Source: Micromonospora craniellae
GTDB taxonomy: Bacteria > Actinomycetota > Actinomycetes > Mycobacteriales > Micromonosporaceae
DNA: 64,000 nucleotides
NCBI RefSeq assembly: GCF_014764405.1
Contig: NZ_CP061725.1
Coordinates: forward strand, 1,922,001-1,986,000
Direction: 5' to 3'
Below are positions 17,311 through 25,306 of this stretch, one piece after another. The notes beneath the pieces were generated by a model. That model was not told the origin of the DNA. It ran no database searches and saw only the letters and a program-made list of their open reading frames with translations. Within the stretch, counting starts at the first letter, position 1; each line of letters begins with the position of its first letter. The translations under genes and the position numbers were made by a program.

Positions 17311-17688
17311 TCAGAGCCTGCGAAGTCCACTCAGCACCCTCTCCAGCAATTCAGTGCCCACCGCGTCGTCCGAGTCGTCCAGGATGGTCGGCTCGTGGAC
17401 CGCGACCAGGCCGTCCGTCGCCATGTCGGCGATGAGCACCCGGGCCACGCCGAGCGGAAGCTGCATCCGCGCCGCGATCTCGGCGAGCGACTGCACGCGT
17501 CCGTCACACAGCGCGGCGATGTACTGGTGCTCACGGCCTTGCCCACCATTGCCAGTGGCAACGGCACGACCGCGCACCGTGGTCTCGACGAGCGCCTCCA
17601 AGGCGATGTCGAGCCGGGGCCGGGTACGACCGCGGGTCACGGCGTATGGACGGACCAAAGCACCGGTCGGCTCGTCACGATCGGCCAT
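17311..17688 (-). CDS. cvnC: Conservon protein CvnC (DUF742)
   Basis: 125 residues with the DUF742 fold: GALVRPYAVTRGRTRP at the N-terminus, then a winged-helix-like part (VQSLAEIAARMQLPLGVARVLIADMATDGLV). The ATG at 17688 is chosen over one ten codons upstream because GGAGGTG sits 8 bases before it. It is the third gene of the four-gene conservon. The biochemical role is not established; the HTH-like part suggests DNA or protein binding. Confidence 0.9.
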   Translation of the reverse strand: MADRDEPTGALVRPYAVTRGRTRPRLDIALEALVETTVRGRAVATGNGGQGREHQYIAALCDGRVQSLAEIAARMQLPLGVARVLIADMATDGLVAVHEPTILDDSDDAVGTELLERVLSGLRRL

Positions 17689-17788
17689 GTCGCCGCTCAC
17701 CTCCTTCGTACCCGGCACCGGCTCGCGCCGGTGCTACTCCTCGTATGTAGTGTTCGCGCCCTGCCCGCCCCACCGGCTGGCGCGACGA

Positions 17789-18193
17789 TCAGCCCATCAT
17801 CCCGACAGCGGTACGTGGCACCGGGGTGAGCGCGTCACCCACTCGGTCGACCAGCAGGGCCATCTCGTATCCGACCTGCCCGACGTCGCTGGCGCGCGCG
17901 GCGAGGACCGCGAACGACGAACCGTCGGAGATCGACATCAGGAACAGGAAGCCATTGTCCATCTCGACCACGGTCTGCAACACGGCCCCTCCCTCGAAAC
18001 ACCGGGCGGCGCCCTGGGTCAGGCTGACCAGGCCGGAGGCGATCGCCGCCAGCTGGTCTGCCCGGTCCCGCGGAAGGTCTCGTGACGACGCCAGGAGCAG
18101 GCCGTCCGCGGAGACGGCGACCGCGTGCGCGACACCGGGTACCCGATCGGCGAAGTTGGCCAGCAGCCAACCGAGATCCTGCGTACTAGTCAT
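17789..18193 (-). CDS. cvnB: Conservon Roadblock/LC7 protein CvnB
   Basis: 134 residues of the Roadblock/LC7 fold: LGWLLANFADRVPGVAHAVAVSADGLLLASS near the N-terminus and a second half starting MDNGFLFLMSISDGSSFAVLA. Roadblock proteins act on small GTPases, here CvnD. Its ATG overlaps the cvnA stop (ATGA), so the kinase and this protein are translationally coupled. A gap of 100 bases separates it from cvnC. Confidence 0.93.
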   Translation of the reverse strand: MTSTQDLGWLLANFADRVPGVAHAVAVSADGLLLASSRDLPRDRADQLAAIASGLVSLTQGAARCFEGGAVLQTVVEMDNGFLFLMSISDGSSFAVLAARASDVGQVGYEMALLVDRVGDALTPVPRTAVGMMG

Positions 18194-21100
18194 CCTTCTT
18201 GCTCCTTCTGCCCGCTCCCGGCCACCGGGCCTGAGCCAGACTGCGAGGACTGCTGCCCGCCCAGAGTTTCCTCCGGGCCGGTCGGGTTGCTGTCCGACGG
18301 GTGGTTACGTCCCCGCTGGACACCCCGGTGGTAGGCGGAGAGCAGACCGCGCACCGACTCGGGGTTGCGTCGCTGCACCGCAGCCGCCGGCTTCTCCACC
18401 GCACCCGGCACGAGCTGGGCCATCGGCGTACGCTTCGGCAGCCCGGTCTGGGTGGTCGCGGCGGCGGCCGGCGCCTGGCTGGCCGCGCTGGCGGCCCGCC
18501 AACCGTCGTCGGCTGCGGTCTGCCACACACTATCCTGCGGTGCGGGCCGGTACGAGGGCCTGTTCTCGCCGCCGGGACGGGACCCACCGCTCGCGCCGTT
18601 CCCGCCGGACGCGCCTGCGGCCGTCGGAGTGTCTGCCATCGGTGCGTTACCTGTCGTCGCGGTCGGGGTCTGCGGTGCGGGCCGACCCGTGGTGTCGATC
18701 GCGGTGATCTGCTGGGTCGTGGCACCGTTGGCCGCTACGGGCTGGCGTGCACCGGCCGACTCCTCCGGCCCCGGACGCCGGGTGCGGAACCACGCGGATT
18801 CCAGCTCCCGGAAGATCGGCAGCTCCATCGTCTCGTCCGCGTACCGCTGCCGGTTCTGGGCCTGCTGCGGCGCGGGCGTGGTCGGCTGGGGCTGCGGTGC
18901 CGAGGCAGGCCAGGCGGACGGCGTCTGCTGCGGCGCCTGACGCGATACTCGGGGCAGCTCGGTGGTCATGTCCAGCGCGGCGGCCAGCCGCTCGGGCACT
19001 GCCGGGGCAGCGGACTCCCCGGCCACCGGCGGCCAGGCCGGCGGTGCCGAGGGCTGCTGGTACCCGGTGCCGGGCGAGACGGGCCGCTGCGGCAATCCGC
19101 CGGGCGAACCCGAGAACGGCGAACCGGAGACCGGGGCGCCGGAAACCGGCGGTGCGGAGTACGGCGTACCCGAGACGGGCGGTGACGAGACCGGCGGCAC
19201 CGGCGGGGCGGAGACCGCGGGCGGCGTGTAGGGGGCCGCCTCCGGGCTGCTCGGGAGCTGGCGCGGGATGTTCGGCTGGTGCCCCGGACCGGTCGGCTCG
19301 TCGGTGTGGCGGCGCTGCGGCAGCGGGTCGTGCGGCGACTCGTTGGACGTGCGCGGCGCGAAGTTGTTGCCGCCGGGGACGCCGCTGGCACCGGTCAGGT
19401 CCGACCAGGCGGGCAGGTTACCCGCGCCGGCCATGCTGCCCGGCGTACCGGCACCGTTGCGGCTGGCCGGGTCGAAGGGCCGACCGCCCAGGGTCACCTG
19501 GTTGCCGGAGCCACCGGAACGCGGGGCGGGGGCGGCCGGCATGGCCGGGGCGTTGCCGTTGCCCATCGGAGGCAGACCGCCGAACGCGGGAGCCGGGCCG
19601 GACGGCGGGGCGGCGGGAGGCAGCGCGGCGGGCTGCTGCCCACGGCCGGACAGCGCACGCGGCACGAGTACGTTCGGCGGCAGCGTGACGTCGGCGACAG
19701 TGCCCCGGTCGTTGCCAGGGCGCAGCTCCACCCGGACGTCGTGCCGGGACGCCAACCGGGCGACCACGACCAGGCCCATCATCCGGGAGACCGCGACGTC
19801 CACCTGGGGCGGCGTGGCGAGGCGCTCGTTGAGGTCGGTCAGCTGCTCCGCGCTGATGCCGATGCCCCGGTCCTCGACGTACAGCGTGGCGCGGTCACCG
19901 ACCCGGCGGGCCTCCACCAGCACCTGGGAGTCCGGCGGCGAGAACGCGGTGGCGTTGTCGAACAGCTCGGCGACCAGGTGGACCAGGTCGTTGACGGCGT
20001 GCGCGGAGACCTCGATGTCCCGGTCGATAACGCCGAACTCGATCCGGGTGTAGTGCTCGACCTCGGACTGGGCGGCCCGGAGCACGTCGATCAGCGCGGC
20101 CGGCTCCCGCTGCACACGAGTGGAGTCGGCACCGGCGAGGACCAGGAGGTTCTCGTCGTTGCGGCGCATCCGGGTGGCCAGGTGGTCGAGCTGGAACAGC
20201 TCGGCCAGCCGGTCCGGGTCCTCCTCGCCGCGCTCCAACCGGTCGAGGTGACCGATCAGCCGGTCGACCAGGATCTGGGAACGGCGGGCCAGGTTGACGA
20301 ACATGGTGGCGACGGACGCCCGCAGGGCGGCCTGTTCGGCGGCGGTCCGGACCGCCTCCAGGTGGACGGCGTTGAACGCCTCGGTCACCTGCCCGAACTC
20401 GTCCCTGCTGCGGACCGGCAGTGGCTCGGCGATCTGGTTGGCCAACTGCATCGGCGAGAGCTGGCCGGTGACCTGCGGGTCGCGCAGCCGGGCCACCGCC
20501 TGAGGCAGTCCGTACTGGGCGATGGAGAGCGCGCCCTGACGAAGTTCCCGCAGCGAGCGGGCCATCGACCGCGCCACCAGGAACGCCAGGAAGATGGCGA
20601 ACAACAGCGTGGTCAGCAGCAGGCCGGTCTCCAGGAACACCTGCCGCTGCACGTCCGAGCGGAGGTTGGCGGCCTGGGTGGAGACGTCCGAGTCGAACTT
20701 GGACTCGACCGACCGGATCAGTGCGCCGTTGGCGACCAGCGCCGCGTCCCACTCCTGCGGGGTGAAGGAGATGCCGGCGAGGTCTGTGGAGGTGTCGGCG
20801 TTGACCTGACTGATGTAGATCGTCGCCTGCCGCCGGTCACCGCCACCAATGGTCTGGGCGTGGAACTCCGCCTCGGCCTCGGTGGCGACCGCGTTGAAGC
20901 TCTGCTGCGCCTGCTGCTGGCCGGTCTCGCTGGCGATGTAGTCCGTCCGCAGGGTCGAGGTCATCTGGCCCGCGATCAGGGCGCGGTGCACGACCACCCG
21001 ACGGATGGAGAGCCACTCCTTCTCCCGCGCCACGGCGGCGGAGGCTCGCATCTGGTCGCTCAGGTCGTTGTCACCGGCGAGCTGACTGGCCGAGTCCCGC

Positions 21101-21657
21101 ACGGAGATCAGTTGGTTGATCAACTCGTCGTAGGACTGGAGCGTATCGGTGATCTTGAACCTGCCGTTGATCACCTGGCTCCGCGCGCCCGGCAGGTCAC
21201 CGAGGCGCTCGTCGATCTGCGTCAACAACTCCTGGAGGCTGGGCGGCAGGTCGGTCAGCTCGGACCGCTGCGACGAGTACGGCACCGCAGCCCGGTCGAC
21301 CCGGCCGGAGACCTCGCCGTAGAGCGCAGATGCGTTCTTCTTCTCCTCCGACTCGGCCTGCTCGGCCGGCGTCGGATTCACCCCCAGAAGCAGAACGGCA
21401 GCGGTCCGCTCGTCCTGCAGACCGTCCACCAACTCACCGGAGTGCCCGATGAGTTCGGCGAGGTCGCCGGCCCGGTTGGCGTCGCTGAGCGAATCCAGGT
21501 GGTCGACCAGACCGCTGGTGCCCACGACGACCGTGGCGATGGTCGGCACGATCATGATGAGACCGAGCTTGGACCAGATCGGCATGTCGCGAAGCCGACC
21601 GACCGGTCGACCCATACGCGACAGGAAGGAGCCTGCCGTCTTCGGTCGTTTGCTCAC
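18190..21657 (-). CDS. cvnA: Conservon sensor histidine kinase-like protein CvnA
   Basis: 1155 residues from GTG at 21657. One membrane segment near 28-50, an extracellular nitrate-sensor-type helical domain (about 55-340), a second segment near 345-370, HAMP, a kinase region with RSQILVDRLIGHLDRLE, and an ATPase domain with ELFDNATAFSPP (N-box) and VEDRGIGIS (G-box). From about 690 on it is Pro/Gly/Ala-rich and repetitive (SAPPVSG, GSPFSGSP-like units). The last 210 residues hold LPIFRELESAWFRT, ADDGWRAA, GLPKRTPMAQLVPG and YHRGVQRG, shared with the product of the facing gene. It probably anchors the CvnBCD complex at the membrane and senses an unknown signal. Confidence 0.9.
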   Translation of the reverse strand: MSKRPKTAGSFLSRMGRPVGRLRDMPIWSKLGLIMIVPTIATVVVGTSGLVDHLDSLSDANRAGDLAELIGHSGELVDGLQDERTAAVLLLGVNPTPAEQAESEEKKNASALYGEVSGRVDRAAVPYSSQRSELTDLPPSLQELLTQIDERLGDLPGARSQVINGRFKITDTLQSYDELINQLISVRDSASQLAGDNDLSDQMRASAAVAREKEWLSIRRVVVHRALIAGQMTSTLRTDYIASETGQQQAQQSFNAVATEAEAEFHAQTIGGGDRRQATIYISQVNADTSTDLAGISFTPQEWDAALVANGALIRSVESKFDSDVSTQAANLRSDVQRQVFLETGLLLTTLLFAIFLAFLVARSMARSLRELRQGALSIAQYGLPQAVARLRDPQVTGQLSPMQLANQIAEPLPVRSRDEFGQVTEAFNAVHLEAVRTAAEQAALRASVATMFVNLARRSQILVDRLIGHLDRLERGEEDPDRLAELFQLDHLATRMRRNDENLLVLAGADSTRVQREPAALIDVLRAAQSEVEHYTRIEFGVIDRDIEVSAHAVNDLVHLVAELFDNATAFSPPDSQVLVEARRVGDRATLYVEDRGIGISAEQLTDLNERLATPPQVDVAVSRMMGLVVVARLASRHDVRVELRPGNDRGTVADVTLPPNVLVPRALSGRGQQPAALPPAAPPSGPAPAFGGLPPMGNGNAPAMPAAPAPRSGGSGNQVTLGGRPFDPASRNGAGTPGSMAGAGNLPAWSDLTGASGVPGGNNFAPRTSNESPHDPLPQRRHTDEPTGPGHQPNIPRQLPSSPEAAPYTPPAVSAPPVPPVSSPPVSGTPYSAPPVSGAPVSGSPFSGSPGGLPQRPVSPGTGYQQPSAPPAWPPVAGESAAPAVPERLAAALDMTTELPRVSRQAPQQTPSAWPASAPQPQPTTPAPQQAQNRQRYADETMELPIFRELESAWFRTRRPGPEESAGARQPVAANGATTQQITAIDTTGRPAPQTPTATTGNAPMADTPTAAGASGGNGASGGSRPGGENRPSYRPAPQDSVWQTAADDGWRAASAASQAPAAAATTQTGLPKRTPMAQLVPGAVEKPAAAVQRRNPESVRGLLSAYHRGVQRGRNHPSDSNPTGPEETLGGQQSSQSGSGPVAGSGQKEQEG

Positions 21658-21851
21658 GTCACCGCCCTCGTGATTGCAGCGTCCGCGCTGCCCTGAGGAC
21701 AACGCCCAGCAGCCGACCCGGCGGGTCGGACCATCCGAGATTCCATCACGCCTCCCCGGAAAGAGAAAGCCCAGGCTGGCCGCAGCCAAAGGTGTGATGA
21801 GATGTTGACGCAATTTGATCGCGGTCCGTCTGTTCGGAGTCACTGAATGTA

Positions 21852-22460
21852 ATGGAACCCCGCACCGAGTCGTCCTACCTCGCCGGCCCCTCCGGCTCCG
21901 GAAAGTCGTACGTAGCACGACAAACCGGTCTGCCGGTGCTCTGTTTGGACGATTTCTACAAGAATGGCGATGACCCATCGCTACCACGCCGGGACGGCCA
22001 GATCAACTGGGAGTCACCCGCTTCCTGGGACGCCGAAACGGCCGTGGAGGTCATAACCCGACTGGCGCGACACGGTCGGGCGGATGTCCCCGTGTACGCC
22101 ATCAATGAGGATCGACGGGTGACCACTCGGCCATTCGAGCTGGCTGATTCGCCACTTTTCGTGGCCGAAGGGATCTTCGCTGCCGAGATCGTCGAAGAAT
22201 GCCGAGTTCGGGGCCTACTCGCCGGGGCGTACGCGTTGCGTCGGCCGCGCGGGGCGACCTTCCTCCGTCGGCTTGCTCGCGACCTCGCCGAGCAGCGCAA
22301 GGGCCCCCACGTGCTGCTGCGCCGGGGCGTGACGCTGCTCCGGGCCGAGCCGGCGGTGCTGCGCCGCCAGACCGGGCTCGGCGCGGAGGCCGCCCGCGCC
22401 CGGGAGATCCTGCGGCAGGTCGCCGGCCTGCACCGCCCCGGCCACCCACCGACCCGGTGA
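21852..22460 (+). CDS. Uridine kinase-like P-loop kinase
   Basis: 202 residues. Walker A GPSGSGKSY is near residue 13, then LCLDDFYKNGDDPSLP, a substrate-site signature of uridine/cytidine kinases, INWESPASWD, and a Walker-B-like FVAEGIFAAEIV. It likely phosphorylates uridine or cytidine, fitting the surrounding nucleoside genes. It is divergent from cvnA across a 194-base gap that contains TTGACG at 21805-21810 but no matching -10. The C-terminus is rich in Arg and Ala. Confidence 0.8.
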   Translation: MEPRTESSYLAGPSGSGKSYVARQTGLPVLCLDDFYKNGDDPSLPRRDGQINWESPASWDAETAVEVITRLARHGRADVPVYAINEDRRVTTRPFELADSPLFVAEGIFAAEIVEECRVRGLLAGAYALRRPRGATFLRRLARDLAEQRKGPHVLLRRGVTLLRAEPAVLRRQTGLGAEAARAREILRQVAGLHRPGHPPTR

Positions 22461-22475
22461 ACCGGTGCCGGGCAC

Positions 22476-23555
22476 TCAGGCCAGCAGCTTGGCGTACGCC
22501 GGCTTGATCACCTCGTCGATGATCCGGAGCCGCTCGTCGAACGGGATGAAGGAACTCTTCATCGCGTTGATGGTGAACCACTGCACCTCGCGCCAGCCGT
22601 AGTCGAACGCCTCGCAGAGCAGCGCCATCTCACGGGACACCGAGGTGCCGCTCATCAGCCGGTTGTCGGTGTTCACCGTGACCCGGAACCGCAGGTCACG
22701 CAGCAGCCCGATGGGGTGCTCGGCGATCGACGCGGCGGCACCGGTCTGCACGTTGGACGACGGGCAGAGCTCCAACGGGATCCGCTTGTCCCGCACGTAC
22801 GCGGCCAGCCGGCCGAGCACCGGCTCAGCCCCGACGGTGATGTCGTCCACGATGCGTACGCCGTGGCCCAGCCGGTCGGCCCCGCACCACTGGATCGCCT
22901 GCCAGATGGAGGGCAGCCCGAACGCCTCACCGGCGTGGATCGTGAAGTGGAAGTTCTCCCGTTGCAGGTACTCGAAGGCGTCCAGGTGCCGGGTGGGCGG
23001 GAAACCCGCCTCGGCGCCGGCGATGTCGAACCCCACCACCCCGTGGTCGCGATGCCGGACCGCCAGCTCCGCGATCTCCTGCGAGCGCGCCGCGTGCCGC
23101 ATCGCGGTGAGCAGCGTGCCGACCCGGATCGGCGTGCCGGCCTCGGCGGCGAGCGCGCTGCCCTCGACGAACCCGGCCAGCACCGCCTCGACCACCTCGT
23201 CCAGGCTCAGGTTGCTTTCCAGGTGCTGCTCCGGGGCGAAGCGCACCTCCGCGTAGACCACCCCGTCGGAGGCCAGGTCCAGCGCGCACTCCCGGGCCAC
23301 CCGCCGCAGCGCCGGTGCGGTCTGCATCACGGCGACGGTGTGCGCGAAGGTCTCCAGGTAGCGCTCCAGCGAACCCGAGTCGGCCGACGCCACGAACCAG
23401 CGTCCCAGCTCCGCCGGGTCGGTGGTGGGCAGCTCGTGACCGACCTCGGCGGCCAGCTCGACGATCGTCGCGGGCCGCAGACCGCCGTCCAGGTGATCGT
23501 GCAGCAACGCCTTCGGCGCCTTGACGATGTCCTCGTACCCGATGTTCGCGGCCAT
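22476..23555 (-). CDS. add: Adenosine deaminase
   Basis: A zinc enzyme of 359 residues converting (deoxy)adenosine to (deoxy)inosine. Metal ligands in LLHDHLDGGLRP near residue 20, HAGEAFGLPSIW near 205, the catalytic-region RLGHGVRI and a terminal aspartate in TVNTDNRLMSG. LCPSSNVQTGA is also typical. It is in the actinobacterial subgroup that reads NTDN rather than NTDDP. It converges with the uridine-kinase-like gene 15 bases away and is divergent from rlmA. Confidence 0.95.
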   Translation of the reverse strand: MAANIGYEDIVKAPKALLHDHLDGGLRPATIVELAAEVGHELPTTDPAELGRWFVASADSGSLERYLETFAHTVAVMQTAPALRRVARECALDLASDGVVYAEVRFAPEQHLESNLSLDEVVEAVLAGFVEGSALAAEAGTPIRVGTLLTAMRHAARSQEIAELAVRHRDHGVVGFDIAGAEAGFPPTRHLDAFEYLQRENFHFTIHAGEAFGLPSIWQAIQWCGADRLGHGVRIVDDITVGAEPVLGRLAAYVRDKRIPLELCPSSNVQTGAAASIAEHPIGLLRDLRFRVTVNTDNRLMSGTSVSREMALLCEAFDYGWREVQWFTINAMKSSFIPFDERLRIIDEVIKPAYAKLLA

Positions 23556-23587
23556 GACCAGACCCTAGTCCGCAGCGGGCCGCTGGG

Positions 23588-23593
23588 TACGCT
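23588..23593 (+). promoter_or_regulatory. -10 box ahead of a mini-ORF and rlmA
   Basis: TACGCT ends 7 bases before a GTG at 23601 that opens a nine-codon frame. The geometry equals that of the leaderless promoters elsewhere in this window. No -35 can be recognised. Confidence 0.4.
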
Positions 23594-23600
23594 CGGGAGC

Positions 23601-23630
23601 GTGGATCTGGCCTGCGACCTGGTGCGGTGA
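23601..23630 (+). CDS. Possible nine-codon leader peptide coupled to rlmA
   Basis: GTG followed by eight codons (MDLACDLVR if read from Met) and TGA. The stop TGA overlaps the ATG of the methyltransferase gene as TGATG, and the GTG lies 7 bases after a TACGCT box. This is the arrangement expected of a leaderless leader peptide whose translation controls a downstream RNA-methyltransferase gene. It may also be chance, as it rests on position only. Confidence 0.35.
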   Translation: MDLACDLVR

Positions 23631-24520
23631 TGGATCGTCGCGTCGTCGAGCGGCTGCGCTGCCCGGTCTGTGGAGAGCCACTGGGCGAGGTGGCCGCCGG
23701 TGCGCTACGGTGCCCGCGCCGGCACAGCTTCGACATCGCCCGGCAGGGCTACGTCAACCTGCTCGCCGGCCGTGCCCCGCACGGCGGGGACACCACGGAG
23801 ATGGTCGCCGCACGGTCGGACTTCCTCTCCGCCGGTCACTACGACCTGATCTCCGCCGCCCTCGCCGACGCCGGCACCCGCGTCACCGAGGAGGCCGCCG
23901 CCCCGCACTTAGGTTCCCCGACCGGCGCCGCCGGGGCGTACCCGTTGGTGGTGGATGCGGGCGCGGGCACCGGCCGGCACCTCGCGGCGGTGCTGGCGGC
24001 CGTGCCGGCGGCGATCGGTCTCGCCCTGGACGTCTCCAAGCCGGCGCTGCGCCGGGCCGCCCGGGCGCACCCCCGGATCACCGCGGCGGTCGCCGACACC
24101 TGGCAGCGCCTGCCGCTGGCGGACGCCTCGACGGCGCTGCTGCTGAACGTCTTCGCGCCCCGCAACGGCGCCGAGTTCCACCGGGTCCTCGCACCGACCG
24201 GGCGGCTGCTGGTGGTGACGCCGGTCGTCGACCACCTCACCGAGTTGGTCGACACGCTCGGCCTGCTCCGGGTCGACCCGGCCAAGGCGGACCGGGTCGC
24301 CACCGGCCTCGGCGGGCACTTCGTCGAAGAGTCGCACACCGAGCACCGGCAGGAGCTGAGCCTGGCCGGGCCGGAGGTGACCACGCTCGTCGGCATGGGT
24401 CCGAGCGCCTGGCACACCGCCCCGGACGGGCTGGCCGCCCGGATCACCGCCCTCGGCGAGCCGGTCCGGGCGACCGTCGCGGTCCGTCTCGGCGTGTACC
24501 GCCCGCGTCCCAGGTCCTAG
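23630..24520 (+). CDS. RlmA-type 23S rRNA guanine N1-methyltransferase
   Basis: About 296 residues. The N-terminal zinc knuckle CPVCGEPL ... LRCPRRHSFD and the following GYVNLLAGR and GDTTEMVAARSDFL are diagnostic of RlmA (target G745 or G748 in 23S rRNA; the TlrB branch gives macrolide resistance). The SAM site is VVDAGAGTGRHLA near residue 105. The ATG at 23630 is preferred; a GTG one codon earlier is possible. The stop lies in a CTAG shared with the stop of the opposing DUF4272 gene. Which rRNA base is the target cannot be decided here. Confidence 0.85.
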   Translation: MDRRVVERLRCPVCGEPLGEVAAGALRCPRRHSFDIARQGYVNLLAGRAPHGGDTTEMVAARSDFLSAGHYDLISAALADAGTRVTEEAAAPHLGSPTGAAGAYPLVVDAGAGTGRHLAAVLAAVPAAIGLALDVSKPALRRAARAHPRITAAVADTWQRLPLADASTALLLNVFAPRNGAEFHRVLAPTGRLLVVTPVVDHLTELVDTLGLLRVDPAKADRVATGLGGHFVEESHTEHRQELSLAGPEVTTLVGMGPSAWHTAPDGLAARITALGEPVRATVAVRLGVYRPRPRS

Positions 24521-25197
24521 GTGGAGAGGTCGACCTCTTCCCAGCCGGGCGGCTCGTCGTGGTACGGCCCGCGCAGCATCACCGCCCACTCCAGGGCCCA
24601 GCGACGCTGGCCGATGGCGTTGGCGTCCACCAGCCCCGGCAACAACCGCCCGGCCCGGCTCACCTCCAGGTACGCCCAGTCCAGGCAGTAGTGCAGGTCG
24701 AGCAGGGCGGCGGCGTCGGCCGGATGCTGCGGTGCGGTCAGGATGCGGGCCTGCCAGCGCCGGAAGGTCTCCCCCTCGACGATGTTCGGCAGGCGCGCCA
24801 CCAGCCGCTCGTCCACCGGCAGCGTGGGGTCGAGCTGTTTGGTCAGGCCGAGTACCCAGGTCAGGGCGAACAGCGCGTCGTGATGCAGCACGAACGAGCG
24901 GTGGTCGCCCTTGGCGCCGGTGACGAACTGGAACTCCGGCGGGGTGACCATCTCCAGCAGGTGCGACGCCAGCAACCAGCTCATCGCCGCCTGCGGCGGC
25001 ATGCCGAAGCAGCGCGCCTGGATCAGGTGCAGCACGGCGATCCGCGCCTCGACCTCCGGGGTCGGCCGCAACTCGATCTCGTCACCGGGCTCCCACACGA
25101 GCGGGAACTGCGGCGGCGGCAGTGGCAGTCGCAGCCGGGACAGCTCCTCCAGGCTCGCTTCACGCACCTCGCGGGGGTCGGGAGCAGGCACGATCAC
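24517..25197 (-). CDS. DUF4272 domain protein
   Basis: 226 residues, mostly helical and soluble, with features of the DUF4272 family: EVEARIAVLHLIQARCFG, AAMSWLLASHLLEMVTPPE and LDLHYCLDWAYLEV. No catalytic motif is seen and the function is unknown. It is convergent with rlmA (stops interleaved in a CTAG at 24517-24520) and lies 109 bases downstream of deoA on the same strand. Confidence 0.75.
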   Translation of the reverse strand: MIVPAPDPREVREASLEELSRLRLPLPPPQFPLVWEPGDEIELRPTPEVEARIAVLHLIQARCFGMPPQAAMSWLLASHLLEMVTPPEFQFVTGAKGDHRSFVLHHDALFALTWVLGLTKQLDPTLPVDERLVARLPNIVEGETFRRWQARILTAPQHPADAAALLDLHYCLDWAYLEVSRAGRLLPGLVDANAIGQRRWALEWAVMLRGPYHDEPPGWEEVDLST

Positions 25198-25306
25198 GGC
25201 AACATCCCTGTCTGGTCATGATGTCTCGGGCGCCGAGTAGTCCCCCCTGGCCTGCGAGGATAGCGGCCGGACCGGCCCGGCACCATGGGGCTCGACCAGG
25301 GCGGAC

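Noticed and set aside
19279..21696. A long open frame on the + strand opposite cvnA
   Set aside because: It is antisense to a clear CvnA sequence, its peptide is low-complexity Arg/Gly/Val without family resemblance, and such frames are expected opposite GC-rich genes.
21805..21834. TTGACG as the -35 of the uridine-kinase-like gene
   Set aside because: No acceptable -10 lies 16-18 bases downstream, so no promoter feature was called.
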